In this document: positions 40,169-50,261 of the stretch, in pieces
Layout of the letters: every line of letters begins with the position of its first letter
Position numbering within the stretch: the stretch's first letter is position 1
Source: Methanobacterium sp. UBA44
GTDB taxonomy: Archaea > Methanobacteriota > Methanobacteria > Methanobacteriales > Methanobacteriaceae
Assembly: GCA_002494885.1 (NCBI GenBank)
Contig: DACV01000002.1
Coordinates: forward strand, 357,839 to 421,838
DNA: 64,000 nt
Direction: 5' to 3'
Notes under the pieces: generated by a model
Seen by the model: the letters and a program-made list of their open reading frames with translations, nothing else
Databases searched by the model: none
What the model was told of the DNA's origin: nothing
Position numbers and translations under genes: made by a program

Positions 40169-41797
40169 TCAACCTATAATCATTGTTTTAAGGTTTTTTG
40201 TTTTATCTTGTGGTATTTTTTCCAAATATTCTGTTACAAATCCTTCAAATTCAGGAGTGTAGATTGGAATGGCAAATCTAGTAAAGACGCTGCTGACGAT
40301 GGCTTCACCTTTATCGAGGCTTGCAATGATCCTATCATCCTCTGATAAGTCTTGAGATGCACTATTAATTATTGCAGATCTCTCTGGTGACATTTCATTT
40401 CCTAATATAATTTTAGTATTCATGTTAGCTAGAATTGCTCTGGGAATAACACTCGCTAGCTGAGTAATTGCAATTAAACCAATTTTGAATTTTCTGCCTT
40501 CTCTAGCTATTGTACCGTAAATATTTCCCCCATGACTTTCTATTGCATCCTGACTCAAAACTCTGGGAGCTTCTTCAATTACGATACTAATAACTGGCCT
40601 GTTTTTTAATTTTTCAGAATCATAATTTTTATAGTTATTGAAAATGTTGCTGGATATAATGCTTCCTATAAAAAGTTCTTCAAAATCACTTAATTTTGAA
40701 CTGTCGATAATCACTATTTTTTCATTTTCCAGGGCTTCAATAATATCCTGAACTGTTGAAAGGCCAGAATCTCCACCTATGAATAAATTACTTTTAAAAA
40801 TAATTCTTTTTTCATCAGAATCTTCATCTATAATGGAAGAAACTCCTAATTTAGTTTCAATTTTTCTTTTTAGAACTTCAGCAGTAGATTCACCAATACC
40901 CATCTCTCTAAGAGTTTCTTTATCTACTCCTTTAGCAATTTGAGTTATCCACCTTGACTTATATTTATTATAAAACATTCTCATAGCTTCACTTTGAGCT
41001 GAAGAGAATCCTCCTATACCACTAAAATGATAAGGCCTTATTTTTTTCACATTTATTGATAAACTAAGTGCATTATCATTATTATGGTCTGGTGAGTAAT
41101 ATTCTAGTTTTTCATATTTTTTAGGGTGGTTTCGCAAACCTATTCTTATATTATCCCCATAATATTCGTTATGAGGGTCTAAAACAAGAATACCTGCTCC
41201 TTCAGTATCTAAAATACTCCATAGCATTACTTTAACTAAATTACTTTTCCCTCGACCTGTTGTTGCAGGTATTAAAATGTGGTGTGTTAATGATTTAATT
41301 AAATCTATATATACTTTGATTCCTTCTTTAACAGTGGATCCACTTCTAATATCACCTAAATAAATTGAATTTTCAATATTTTTTGGTTCTAAGAATTTTA
41401 AATCGGAATTTTCGATAGATTTTATGGGACTGAAAAAATTAGGTAGTCTTTTAGGGCTTCTGGTTTTATAATATATTTCTCCATCAATCTCCTTCTTTTG
41501 AACGTAAAGTAAAGACTTGGCTCTTCCTAAATTATAATTAGTTAATTCGGGTTCCATAAATTCCAGATCAGGTTCATATCCTTCTAATTTCATACCTGAA
41601 AGCAGTTCATGGGTAGACTGATGAGCTTGACTTTTATATTCAATATCTTTAACTTGCAGAATAGTATAATTTCTTTCATTTGATTGTAGGGCATTTTCAA
41701 CAATGAGGAGTTCTCCGAGCTCTAAATTTTCGCCATTTTTTTCTCTAATGATAATATCTTTTAATCCGCCACCTATAATTTGACCTCTTTCCTTCAT
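40169..41797 (-). CDS. herA: HerA DNA helicase/translocase
   Basis: A 542-residue HerA: N-terminal HAS barrel (about residues 1-130), P-loop ATTGRGKSN (178-186), Walker B-type [10 protein letters not shown] near 208 and [14 protein letters not shown] near 395. HerA hexamers pump DNA to NurA during resection. SD GGAGG (complement of 41804-41808) precedes the ATG. Unlike the other joints of this operon, its upstream gap to nurA is 190 bases and holds repeat copy B. Confidence 0.95.
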   Translation of the reverse strand: MKERGQIIGGGLKDIIIREKNGENLELGELLIVENALQSNERNYTILQVKDIEYKSQAHQSTHELLSGMKLEGYEPDLEFMEPELTNYNLGRAKSLLYVQKKEIDGEIYYKTRSPKRLPNFFSPIKSIENSDLKFLEPKNIENSIYLGDIRSGSTVKEGIKVYIDLIKSLTHHILIPATTGRGKSNLVKVMLWSILDTEGAGILVLDPHNEYYGDNIRIGLRNHPKKYEKLEYYSPDHNNDNALSLSINVKKIRPYHFSGIGGFSSAQSEAMRMFYNKYKSRWITQIAKGVDKETLREMGIGESTAEVLKRKIETKLGVSSIIDEDSDEKRIIFKSNLFIGGDSGLSTVQDIIEALENEKIVIIDSSKLSDFEELFIGSIISSNIFNNYKNYDSEKLKNRPVISIVIEEAPRVLSQDAIESHGGNIYGTIAREGRKFKIGLIAITQLASVIPRAILANMNTKIILGNEMSPERSAIINSASQDLSEDDRIIASLDKGEAIVSSVFTRFAIPIYTPEFEGFVTEYLEKIPQDKTKNLKTMIIG

Positions 41798-41837
41798 TTC
41801 ATACCTCCAAAAATATTAAAAATATTTGTGGGGTTTA

Positions 41838-41979
41838 CGAACACGAAACATGCAAAAAACCCCGTTTTTTGCTGCGTCCAAATTATAAATTTAGACAGTG
41901 TTCGGAACGTCGAAAATCCTTCAAAAGTATTTGTTTTTTTGCAGCTTTAGATTTTCGAATGTTCAGGAACCAGGTTCCT
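41838..41979 (-). repeat. Intercistronic structured repeat, copy B
   Basis: The nurA-herA gap contains the same two modules as copy A. E2 (41838-41904) has arms CGAACAC/GTGTTCG enclosing a perfect GCAAAAAAC/GTTTTTTGC hairpin and a GTC..GAC hairpin. H1 (41910-41958) has arms TCGAAAATC/GATTTTCGA. A third palindrome, AGGAACC-A-GGTTCCT, is at 41965-41979. Read in the direction of transcription, H1 has the same orientation as in copy A while E2 is inverted. Arms differ from copy A but pairing is kept, suggesting the structure matters. Confidence 0.8.
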
Positions 41980-41987
41980 TCAACCTC

Positions 41988-43097
41988 CTAATGCCCATCT
42001 AATTTTTCATGTGTGTTTATAATTTTTATAAGAGGATTAATCTGTGTCCAGATCCCCATTCTTGAGAGTTCTGAATATAATTTTGTTTTATATCCTTCCA
42101 TTTCATCATTTTTAACTCTGGCCCATAAATCTGCATCAATAAGCCCGTATGGATAACCAGGAACCTTAATATCTCTAGAATTATCAGCAATACATGAAAT
42201 TAATTCTAATATCTCTTTATTACTCATATCCTCAAATTGTGTTCTGAATATTTCAAATCTAAATGCAGTATGTGCATGTTTATTCAATTTTACAACCATA
42301 ATCACTGCTTTATGCACAAGATTATCATCTTTACTCCATGCAACTGGATAATAGCACCATTTATCGTATTTAATGTTAGATTCTTCTGCTAACCTTTGAA
42401 TAGAATCAATAAGAGAAATCTGAGTGTCAGTAGTAAGTCTACACGTTTTGGCCAAACCAGTAATGAATACATCTTTTTCCATAGCTTTTCTAAAAACATC
42501 TTCAACGTATTTATATTCGTTTTTATGGCCTGTTTGTAATGACCCGTCTCTTATAATAATATCATCAGATTCTAATTCTAAGTCTATAACTCGTTCAGTA
42601 ATTTTCCATTCAGCAAATCTTCGAGCCATAGATGCCATTCTATCCATTCCAACCTGTGTTCCTGCTTCTACTTTTTCTTCACGAGCGTTAACTTTTAGAT
42701 CTATTTCATCAGGTAAAAATTCACTGAATTTATCTTTTACTGGCCTTATTTTCGTTTGAAAAATAATATCTCCGTCTTTGAATTTGGAAGAAGTGTAAGA
42801 AAGAAATTCTATTCTTTGAGGTATTCCTGATTGAATTGGTTGTCGTTTATTATTTTTGAATATATTGAAATAAACACGGTTTAACTGGACTGAATAAACT
42901 GGAGAAGGCAATAGCTCTTGATTACCGCCGTCAACAAAGGCAATTTTTCTATCTATCTCGGATGAATTAATTTTGTGAAAATATTCTTTATTTAGGGGAC
43001 ATGATCTATAATCAGAATCATTAAAATAAGGATTTCCCAATTCTCTTTCAGACAAATCTAAGCTTAAAATTTCAGCAATTTCTTTTATACTCTTCAT
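41988..43097 (-). CDS. nurA: NurA 5'-3' nuclease
   Basis: A 369-residue NurA nuclease starting at the ATG at 43097 behind GAGTGACTT (a TTG at 43127 would lie upstream of that SD). The active-site segment is IAFVDGGNQELL near residue 54. Other acidic segments are IIRDGSLQTG in the centre and GLIDADLWARV near the C terminus. NurA degrades 5' strands inside the HerA ring so that Rad50-Mre11-processed ends can recombine. First gene of the operon. Confidence 0.93.
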   Translation of the reverse strand: MKSIKEIAEILSLDLSERELGNPYFNDSDYRSCPLNKEYFHKINSSEIDRKIAFVDGGNQELLPSPVYSVQLNRVYFNIFKNNKRQPIQSGIPQRIEFLSYTSSKFKDGDIIFQTKIRPVKDKFSEFLPDEIDLKVNAREEKVEAGTQVGMDRMASMARRFAEWKITERVIDLELESDDIIIRDGSLQTGHKNEYKYVEDVFRKAMEKDVFITGLAKTCRLTTDTQISLIDSIQRLAEESNIKYDKWCYYPVAWSKDDNLVHKAVIMVVKLNKHAHTAFRFEIFRTQFEDMSNKEILELISCIADNSRDIKVPGYPYGLIDADLWARVKNDEMEGYKTKLYSELSRMGIWTQINPLIKIINTHEKLDGH

Positions 43098-43390
43098 AAT
43101 GAAGTCACTCTTTTTATATATAATCAATTGTTCTTTAATGTTGGTTGTACTACTTATATTTTATCCTATTTTGATAAATAATACCAAAATCACAAGTAAT
43201 TGAAAAAAAGAGTAATTATTAGGGATTTACATAAATAAGATTTAATATCCAGTATTTACTTGAGTTTATAGTATTAATTATTTATTTTAATTAAAAAGTC
43301 AAATAAATGGATTAATTAACTAAAAAAAAAGAATTTAAAAGTATTAAGATATGTTAAGTAAGCTCAAAAAAATAAGAAAAAATTCTTTTT

Positions 43391-44776
43391 TTATTCTTTT
43401 ACTACCTCTTTTTCACTCCTACCAGCATAAGATACAAAAACACCAACAAAAAGGAGTGCAGTAAATATTACAAACGCTATTTGTATGCTTGAAAGTAACG
43501 CAGGATAGTTTTCAGGCATTATTTGAACTCTTCCAATTAATAGTGAAAATAGCAGTAGGGCTATTCCCATACTTAATGTCTGCCCAATTAACCGCATTGT
43601 GCTTACTGTTGCTGATGCAATCCCTAAAAATCTTCTTTCAACAGATCCCATGATTGCACTGGTATTTGGAGATGAAAACAGTCCAAAACCTGCTCCAAGT
43701 ATAACCAGACCGATTGTTATGAAGATTATGTCAGTATTTGTACTTAAAAAGATAAATTGAGCTAATCCTATGGTTGAAATACCCATTCCAATTGTTGAAA
43801 TTAGTCTTGGATCATATCTATCTGAAAACCTTCCTGCAATAGGCGCTAAAACCGCCATAACAACAGGTTGGGAAATAAGAATAATTCCTGCACTTGATGC
43901 ATCAAGACCTTTTATATACTGTAAATAAAGACTTAAAAAAAAGGTTACAGCAAATGTTGCCATATAATTTATAAGTGCAGCAAGACTTGCAAATCCAAAA
44001 ATTCTATTTTTGAAAAGTTTCATATCAAAAACAGGGACTTTAACTCTTAATTCAAACATTACAAATGCTATGAGTCCTATCGCGCCAATTATTGTCATTA
44101 AAATCCCTATGAATCCGGGTAGCTCAGAAAACCCGAACATAAACATAAATAAAGATATACTATAGAGTATTGTGCCTGGAATGTCCAGTGATTCACCTTT
44201 ACACGCTGCCCACTCTCCTTTTAGTTTCCAGAAAGTGAGGAAAAGTACAAGAACTCCCAGAGGTATAACAAAGTAAAAGAGACTTCTCCAACCTAAATAT
44301 TGGGTCATTATTCCGCCGAGGGCAGGACCAATAGATAAGCCCACATAAACAGCCCCAACAGTATAACCTATAGCTTTTCCACGTTCTTGTGGGGGATATA
44401 CAGCTGTAACAATTGCTAAACTTGTAACAAATACCATAGCTGTCCCAATACCTTGAATAACCCTAAATCCTATTAGTGAAATGTCTGATGGTGCAAGGGC
44501 ACATAGAAGTGATGAAATTGTAAAAATTATCATTCCATAGGTAAAAACCTTTTTCATCCCATAAATATCAGCAATTCGCCCAAAAGGAACTGCAAATATG
44601 GCACATGCTAGTAAGAACGATGTTGGAATCCAGCTTAATATGATTGCATCGGTTAAAAATTCGCTGCTGATTGCAGGAAGTGCCACATTAATGGCTGAAG
44701 ACATAAAAGGAGTTAAAAATGATGAAATTATCGCAATTATTAAAGCAGATGTTCTAACACTGTTATTATTTTCCAT
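43391..44776 (-). CDS. MFS multidrug exporter, DHA2 (14-TM) family
   Basis: A 461-residue proton-coupled exporter of the EmrB/QacA type. Signatures are the motif A loop GRIADIYGMKKVF near residue 65, RVIQGIGTA near 105, motif C GLSIGPALGGIM near 150, and about 14 hydrophobic segments. SD AGGTGAACTTA lies just ahead of the ATG at 44776; the in-frame GTG nine bases earlier is part of it. Substrate unknown. Transcribed alone. Confidence 0.88.
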   Translation of the reverse strand: MENNNSVRTSALIIAIISSFLTPFMSSAINVALPAISSEFLTDAIILSWIPTSFLLACAIFAVPFGRIADIYGMKKVFTYGMIIFTISSLLCALAPSDISLIGFRVIQGIGTAMVFVTSLAIVTAVYPPQERGKAIGYTVGAVYVGLSIGPALGGIMTQYLGWRSLFYFVIPLGVLVLFLTFWKLKGEWAACKGESLDIPGTILYSISLFMFMFGFSELPGFIGILMTIIGAIGLIAFVMFELRVKVPVFDMKLFKNRIFGFASLAALINYMATFAVTFFLSLYLQYIKGLDASSAGIILISQPVVMAVLAPIAGRFSDRYDPRLISTIGMGISTIGLAQFIFLSTNTDIIFITIGLVILGAGFGLFSSPNTSAIMGSVERRFLGIASATVSTMRLIGQTLSMGIALLLFSLLIGRVQIMPENYPALLSSIQIAFVIFTALLFVGVFVSYAGRSEKEVVKE

Positions 44777-44859
44777 TAAGTTCACCTAACTAAATTAATG
44801 TAAAAATATCTATAATTAAAATATTAAATACTTTTTATTTATTTTGATAGATGTAATAA

Positions 44860-45073
44860 TTAAATTGAGGGTTTAAAATAAAAATAGGAAGAAATTAAAT
44901 ATTTAAAAGGTAAAATTACTTTTCTAAGTCCTTCTTTAATTTCCCTTACAAAGGGAATTTCAATGCTTAAATTACAATAATCATTCATTTAAAATAGGAT
45001 AATCAGTTTCAGAGGGGTTTTCCATCAAAAAAGATCGGGATCTTATATTTTCAATTCCTTCATAACACACCAT
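44860..45073 (-). pseudogene. Possible frameshifted small gene
   Basis: Two minus-strand ORFs overlap by a few bases: 45073-44981 (MVCYEGIENIRSRSFLMENP... ending ILNE) and 44988-44860 (MNDYCNLSIEIPFVREIKEG... ending KPSI). Both read more like protein than random A/T sequence, and joining them by a one-base shift would give about 70 residues. Neither has an SD. This could equally be chance, so confidence is low. Confidence 0.25.
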
Positions 45074-45147
45074 TTGAAATAATAATTTTTACATGATTAT
45101 TAATATATTTAATAAGATTTAATTGTAATAAGTTACATAAAATAAAT

Positions 45148-45297
45148 ATGATAAATTATCCAGTATCAGATTTTTTTATTTCATGGATATTAAACATTTT
45201 TTATATAATGGTGATTTCTTTACCGTTGATTTTGCTTGTAATGTCTATTAGGGCTTCTTTAGTTTTAATAATAAGAAAAAGCAGATATCAGGAATAA
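45148..45297 (+). CDS. Possible 49-residue membrane protein
   Basis: An ATG-initiated ORF with a central hydrophobic stretch (ISWILNIFYIMVISLPLILL) and a basic C-terminal tail (RKSRYQE), the layout of a single- or double-span membrane peptide. There is no convincing SD upstream and no neighbour that explains it. Reported as a candidate only. Confidence 0.3.
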   Translation: MINYPVSDFFISWILNIFYIMVISLPLILLVMSIRASLVLIIRKSRYQE

Positions 45298-45645
45298 AAT
45301 GTCCAAAATTTCTTTTTTTTAAAATAATTAATATTATATAAAACTTAATAATATTAAATTTACTTAAAAGTCAATCAAGGCTTAATAAAGATAATTTAAT
45401 CAGTTTAATAATGTAAGTCATTAAATCAATTTTAATAAAAACCTATCAGACAAATAAGACATATTTTAACTTATAATAAGTTCAAAGAATTAGTTTTTAT
45501 GTTAATTAAGTTTAATAAAGACGCACTTAAACAAATTAATTAATAATATTACTTTATTTTGAATTACCATTTACTCGAATGTTGATGAAGATAAATACAA
45601 TAAAAATTTATAAATTAAGTAATAAATAAAAACTGGTGATTACTT

Positions 45646-46233
45646 ATGAAAAAAACTATGGAAAATTTGGCAAAGGCATTTATTGGTGAAAGCCAGGCCA
45701 GAAACAGGTACACTCTTTATTCTAAGGCTGCAAAAAAAGAAGGATATGTTCAGCTATCAGATATATTCCTACTTACAGCAGAAAATGAAAGAGAGCATGC
45801 TAAATGGCTGATGAAAATGATTAACGGGCTGAAAGAAGAAACTGGAGAAGCACCCGATGAAATTATAGTCGGAGAAGCAGCTGCACCAATCATCTATGGA
45901 AATACAGTTGAAAATCTTAAGTCTGCAATAGCAGGTGAACATTACGAAAATAGTGAAATGTATCCTGAATTTGCAAATGCAGCCCAGGATGAAGGTTTGG
46001 CGGATATTGCTGAAAGATTAAGGTCAATTGCCCATGCTGAAGAACACCATGAAGAGAGATATAAAAAGATTTTAGCTCAAATTGAAGCAGGAACACTCTT
46101 CCAAAAAGATAAAGAAGTAGAATGGACCTGCAGAAAATGTGGTTACGTTCTCAATGGGACTAAACCTCCTGAAGAATGCCCCTCATGTGACCATCCTACC
46201 GAATATTTTGAGATTAAATGCGAAGAGTACTGA
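45646..46233 (+). CDS. rbr: Rubrerythrin
   Basis: A 195-residue peroxide-reducing enzyme. The N-terminal ferritin-like di-iron domain has ligands in FIGESQARNRY, ENEREHAKW, AGEHYENSE and AHAEEHHEERY. The C-terminal rubredoxin-type Fe(Cys)4 domain is CRKCGYVLNGTKPPEECPSC. It protects this strict anaerobe against hydrogen peroxide. SD GGTGATTACTT. The superoxide reductase gene follows after 10 bases. Confidence 0.96.
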   Translation: MKKTMENLAKAFIGESQARNRYTLYSKAAKKEGYVQLSDIFLLTAENEREHAKWLMKMINGLKEETGEAPDEIIVGEAAAPIIYGNTVENLKSAIAGEHYENSEMYPEFANAAQDEGLADIAERLRSIAHAEEHHEERYKKILAQIEAGTLFQKDKEVEWTCRKCGYVLNGTKPPEECPSCDHPTEYFEIKCEEY

Positions 46234-46243
46234 GGACATTTAC

Positions 46244-46630
46244 ATGACCGAAGAAAAACAGATTTACAGATGCAATATCTGCGGAAACATGGTTGAAATT
46301 CTGCATATCGGTACAGGAAAGATTGTATGTTGTGGTCAACCAATGCAGTTACTTGAAGAAAAAACAGGAGATTTAGGGCATGAAAAGCATATTCCAGTAA
46401 TTCAAGAAACAGGAAATGGAGTTAAAGTTAAAGTAGGTGAAGTAGCTCATCCAATGGAAGAGAACCACTGTATCGAATGGATTGAAGTCATAGTAAATGA
46501 TAAGGTCTATAGAAAAGTTTTAAAACCTGATGAAAAGCCGGAAGCAGAATTTAATATTGAAATCGAAAACATTGATCAGGTTAGTGCAAGGGAATACTGC
46601 AGTATTCACGGTCTATGGAAATCTAAATAA
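46244..46630 (+). CDS. dfx: Desulfoferrodoxin (superoxide reductase)
   Basis: A 128-residue two-iron superoxide reductase starting at the ATG at 46244, seven bases after TGAGGA. The N-terminal desulforedoxin-like centre is CNICGNMVE..CCGQP. The catalytic iron ligands are in EKHIPVI, VAHPMEENH and EYCSIHG. It reduces superoxide to peroxide, which rubrerythrin upstream removes, so the pair is an oxidative-stress operon. Confidence 0.95.
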   Translation: MTEEKQIYRCNICGNMVEILHIGTGKIVCCGQPMQLLEEKTGDLGHEKHIPVIQETGNGVKVKVGEVAHPMEENHCIEWIEVIVNDKVYRKVLKPDEKPEAEFNIEIENIDQVSAREYCSIHGLWKSK

Positions 46631-46844
46631 TTTAATTTTTAATTTTTTATTTTTAAGGATTTTGCAATCAATTTTTACTAAACTTTTCATAAAATAAATA
46701 TATTTTTAAATGTGTAGGTAAAATTTTAAGTGTTAAACTCATATTTTAAAATAAGGAGTAATTATTCAAGCAGGTTAAAATCGAAATAAAGCATCTGAAC
46801 CATTTAAAAGAAACTGGTAAAAACAAGTATGTTCAAGTGAAATC

Positions 46845-47339
46845 ATGAGAAATAAATTTATTGTACTGTTATTGGTAATGTTAATTGTAGTTTTTTCAGG
46901 GTGTATTCAATCAGATATTGGAAAAATCAATGATCTTTCTTCTAAAATTAATGCAAATCTGAAAAATGGGGATAATTATTATAATAATGCTGCAGAAGGT
47001 ATAAATGAGTTTTCTCTTGATAGTGCCAGTACTAACTGCGATAAAGCACTATCTGAATTCAAGTTGGCAAAAAGTTCGGCTGATGAAGGACTTAAATATG
47101 CTCAAAATTCCAATGATGCAGTTTTTATAAACTATATGAAATATTCAGTAGAAGAGATTGATTTAAGGATTACTGCGACTCAGGAACTTAAAGAAGCAAT
47201 TCCATTACTTAAGGTTAAAAATAACAGTACTGGGAATGCCCATATAACTCTTGCTAATCAATACATGGATAAATCACTTCAATATAAATATAAAAAGGAT
47301 GTTCTGGTCAAGAATAATCCATCAAAATTTAAAAAATAA
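46845..47339 (+). CDS. Putative lipoprotein
   Basis: A 164-residue protein with a signal peptide (RNKFIVLLLVMLIVV) ending in a lipobox VFSGC at residues 16-20, so it is probably lipid-anchored outside the membrane. The mature part is helical, with Asn- and Lys-rich amphipathic stretches and no family motif I recognise. The start follows AAGTGAAATC. It stands alone 95 bases before the COG1107 gene. Confidence 0.75.
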   Translation: MRNKFIVLLLVMLIVVFSGCIQSDIGKINDLSSKINANLKNGDNYYNNAAEGINEFSLDSASTNCDKALSEFKLAKSSADEGLKYAQNSNDAVFINYMKYSVEEIDLRITATQELKEAIPLLKVKNNSTGNAHITLANQYMDKSLQYKYKKDVLVKNNPSKFKK

Positions 47340-47434
47340 GATTAAAATAATAAAAGATTTTAAGTATTAATTCCTGCAACATAAAAAATAAATTATCAAA
47401 TTTATAAACTCAATTCTTATTTTAGGTGTTATTT

Positions 47435-49609
47435 ATGAATAAAACATGTTTAGAATGTAAAGGTAAAGGACACAAGGTTATTAGTTACAAAATATGTGAA
47501 AGCTGCCATGGAACAGGTGTTAAAAGCGAGGTTGATATTAAAAAGCATGTTAAAGGCGTTTCTAAAAGTGCTGCGCAACGTTTTGATCTGGATGAAGAAC
47601 ATGAGGTCCCCTGTAGCATCTGTAAAGGTAAAGGTGAAATAGAAGTTACAGAAAAATGCGAGTCATGTGCAGGTAAAGGTGAAATTAATCAATGCAAAAA
47701 GTGTGGTGTACAGATTGAGTCAGGAGACTACTGTAAAGATTGCGAAGTTAAAAATAGAGTGTTTATACTGCACCCTGCATGCGATATAAATGATCTTGAA
47801 CTTGGTGCAGATTATAAGGGAAAAGTCACCAGAGTAGAAGATTGGGGGATATTTGTAAGCCTCTCTAAAAAGGTTTTTGGGCTTTTAAGAGGGCGTAATC
47901 TTGGATGTAATGTTGGGGATGAATTATTTGTAAAAATAATTGACATTAAAAGGGGTAAAGGTGAAGTTGACCTTTCAAAATCTAATATCAAGGGAAAATA
48001 TGAGTTAGTCAAGCTTAGAAAGAATATTGCCAGGACTCCAATAGGTGAGATAACCAGCAATTATGTAAAAAGACCTGTGAGGATAGTTGGAGAAGTAATT
48101 CAAATCCAGCAGACATCTGGCCCTACCATATTCACTATTTCAGATGAAACTTCCACTACATGGGCAGCAGCCTTTGATGAACCGGGAATAAGGGTTTATC
48201 CCAATATAAACATTGGAAATATTGTGGAAGTTCTGGGAGAAGTAAATCTTCACAGTGGTAAAATACAGATAGAATCAGAGTCAATTGAAAAACTCCATGG
48301 AAAAGAGTCAATTCAAGCCAGAAGATTAATTGATGAGGCAATTGATAAAAAAGCAGAACCTGAAACCACAGAATTAATGATTGAAAGTGAAATTCTCGAT
48401 AAGCTCAGAAGTAGAATGCATCTTGCTGCAAAAGCAATAAGAAGAGCTATATTTGATGGAAGATCAATTCTTGTAAGACATCATGCAGATGCAGATGGAA
48501 TATGTGCAGGAGTCGCCATGGAAAAGGCGGTAATTCCACTTATTAGGGATATTAACCCTGGAAGTGATGCAGAATGGCATTTCTTTAAAAGGGCACCAAG
48601 TAAAGCTCCATTTTATGAAATTGAAGATGTTGTAAAGGATCTTTCTTTTGCACTTGAAGACATGGAAAGACACGGTCAAAAACTGCCCTTGATTGTTCTT
48701 CTAGATAATGGATCAACTGAAGAAGACATTCTGGCCCTCATGAAGGCCAAAATTTATGATATAGAAATTGTGGTCATAGATCACCACTATCCCGGTGAAG
48801 TGGAAAATGAAAGGGTAGTTGTGGATGATTACGTTGATGTACATGTGAATCCCTATCTTGTAGGTGGTAATTCTGAGATTACAGCAGGAGCACTGGCTTT
48901 TGAAGTCGCAAAAATGATAAATCCCGAAATAAAGGATCTAGTCATGCATTTACCTGGAATAGCTGCGGTGGGAGACCATGCAAGCTCCAGAGAAGCTCAA
49001 TCATATATTGAAATTGCTGATTCTAAAGGATATTCCAGAGAGGATCTTGAAAAAATTGCCACATGTATAGACTTTGAAGCCTTTTATCTGAGGTTTATGA
49101 ATGGTAGGGGAATAATTGACACAATTCTGGGCATCGGAAACCGCGAAAAGCATGCAAAACTTGTTGAAGCGCTTTATAAAGAATCAAAAAAGAGGGTTAA
49201 AAATCAATTAAGGGCAGCACTTCCCAATCTTAAAACCCAAAAACTGCCAAATGGCGTGATATTCAATGTTTTAGATGTTGAAAAATATGCTTTTAAATTT
49301 ACATATCCAGCTCCCGGTAAAACAACGGGTTATGTTCATGATACAATGGTTAAAAAGTATGGTGAAGAAAATCCTATTGTAACACTTTCTTATGGTCCTG
49401 ATTTTGGAGTTATAAGGGCTACAGATGCAGTGAATCAAATGTTCGGATTTAATTTGAATACAATCATCTTAAAGTTAGTTGATGAAATCCCTGAAGCCGG
49501 TATTGACGGTGGTGGTCATGAATGTGCAGGTTCACTTAAGTTTGTTGAGGGATTATCCAAAAAAGTGCTGGGAGCATTTGCTGAAGAAGTTGCGTCCCTT
49601 GGTAAATAA
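47435..49609 (+). CDS. Archaeal RecJ-like DHH protein with DnaJ-type zinc finger (COG1107)
   Basis: A 724-residue protein starting at the ATG at 47435 after AGGTG. Domains in order: four DnaJ-type CxxCxGxG repeats plus a CKKCG/CKDC pair (residues 4-110), an S1 RNA-binding barrel (DYKGKVTRVEDWGIFVSL, about 130-185), an OB fold (about 205-290), a DHH phosphoesterase core (VRHHADADGICAG near 345, VVIDHHYPG near 440) and a DHHA1 tail (GGGHECAGS near 695). Likely a single-strand nuclease; whether DNA or RNA is the substrate is open. Confidence 0.92.
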   Translation: MNKTCLECKGKGHKVISYKICESCHGTGVKSEVDIKKHVKGVSKSAAQRFDLDEEHEVPCSICKGKGEIEVTEKCESCAGKGEINQCKKCGVQIESGDYCKDCEVKNRVFILHPACDINDLELGADYKGKVTRVEDWGIFVSLSKKVFGLLRGRNLGCNVGDELFVKIIDIKRGKGEVDLSKSNIKGKYELVKLRKNIARTPIGEITSNYVKRPVRIVGEVIQIQQTSGPTIFTISDETSTTWAAAFDEPGIRVYPNINIGNIVEVLGEVNLHSGKIQIESESIEKLHGKESIQARRLIDEAIDKKAEPETTELMIESEILDKLRSRMHLAAKAIRRAIFDGRSILVRHHADADGICAGVAMEKAVIPLIRDINPGSDAEWHFFKRAPSKAPFYEIEDVVKDLSFALEDMERHGQKLPLIVLLDNGSTEEDILALMKAKIYDIEIVVIDHHYPGEVENERVVVDDYVDVHVNPYLVGGNSEITAGALAFEVAKMINPEIKDLVMHLPGIAAVGDHASSREAQSYIEIADSKGYSREDLEKIATCIDFEAFYLRFMNGRGIIDTILGIGNREKHAKLVEALYKESKKRVKNQLRAALPNLKTQKLPNGVIFNVLDVEKYAFKFTYPAPGKTTGYVHDTMVKKYGEENPIVTLSYGPDFGVIRATDAVNQMFGFNLNTIILKLVDEIPEAGIDGGGHECAGSLKFVEGLSKKVLGAFAEEVASLGK

Positions 49610-49664
49610 ACATAACTCATGTATCTAAAGAATTTTAGTGTATCTGCATATCATTATGTGGAGT

Positions 49665-50093
49665 TTAAACTGTAATTTCTGAAGTGATTTTATATGAATT
49701 CAATTTATCCTTTGGTCCGTAATAATTTACTTCAAATCCTTTTTTTTCACCAGGTTTTATGTCATTAATGGTTACAGGGCCAGAATACAGTAAATTTCCA
49801 CTTTTATCGAAAAAGTCAATATTAATTATGGCATAGGGTATTTCCCTTGTTCCTTTATTTATTATCTGTCCTTTTACTACCCAATTACCTATAAATGTCT
49901 TTAATAATTTATGATTTAAAACTTTCAGACCTTCAGATGGTTGATTTATATTATTTAAAGTATCACGTATATCATTCTGGTCATCGCCAATGTTTGAATC
50001 AATGCTTAATTTGGCAAGTCCCATTATGATTAATACTACAAGCATACTCATTGCAACTGAACATAAAAGTGTTGTACTTCGCAAATAAATCAT
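49665..50093 (-). CDS. Membrane-anchored FxLYD-like protein
   Basis: A 142-residue protein with one N-terminal membrane helix (about residues 8-27). An extracytoplasmic beta domain follows: WVVKGQIINKGTREIPYAIINIDFFDKSGNLLYSG, then IKPGEKKGFEV, matching the FxLYD/DUF3426 immunoglobulin-like fold. Function unknown; such domains modulate envelope proteins. The SD is weak. Confidence 0.7.
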   Translation of the reverse strand: MIYLRSTTLLCSVAMSMLVVLIIMGLAKLSIDSNIGDDQNDIRDTLNNINQPSEGLKVLNHKLLKTFIGNWVVKGQIINKGTREIPYAIINIDFFDKSGNLLYSGPVTINDIKPGEKKGFEVNYYGPKDKLNSYKITSEITV

Positions 50094-50261
50094 CTCAGGG
50101 TATTGATGTATATATTGTAAGTAGTATTAATAATTTAATAAAAAGTATTAAATAAAAAAATTAAAACCCCTTTATTAATTTTCCAATGTAAAACTCAATG
50201 ACCAATAAAATGAAAATGATTAAGTATAAATTAAAAATTATAAAAAACAGGGTATTTAAAA

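Larger units (their letters stand above)
44777..45645. other. Long intergenic region, MFS gene to rubrerythrin
   Basis: About 870 bases, mostly very A/T-rich. It contains an AATTTCCCTT/AAGGGAATTT palindrome at 44938-44960, a possible broken ORF pair at 44860-45073 and a 49-codon ORF at 45148-45297. The last 200 bases should carry the rubrerythrin promoter, but several AT-rich boxes compete and I cannot pick one. Confidence 0.4.

Noticed and set aside
44938..44960. AATTTCCCTT/AAGGGAATTT palindrome as an operator or terminator
   Set aside because: It is a clear inverted repeat, but it lies inside a possible minus-strand ORF and far from both flanking gene starts, so no regulatory role can be supported.
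46753..46848. A short ORF (KQVKIEIKHLNHLKETGK...) ending in an ATGA overlap with the lipoprotein gene
   Set aside because: There is an AAGGAG upstream, but the frame after it offers only TAA, TTA and TTC, so no start codon is available. It is too short to judge as a remnant.
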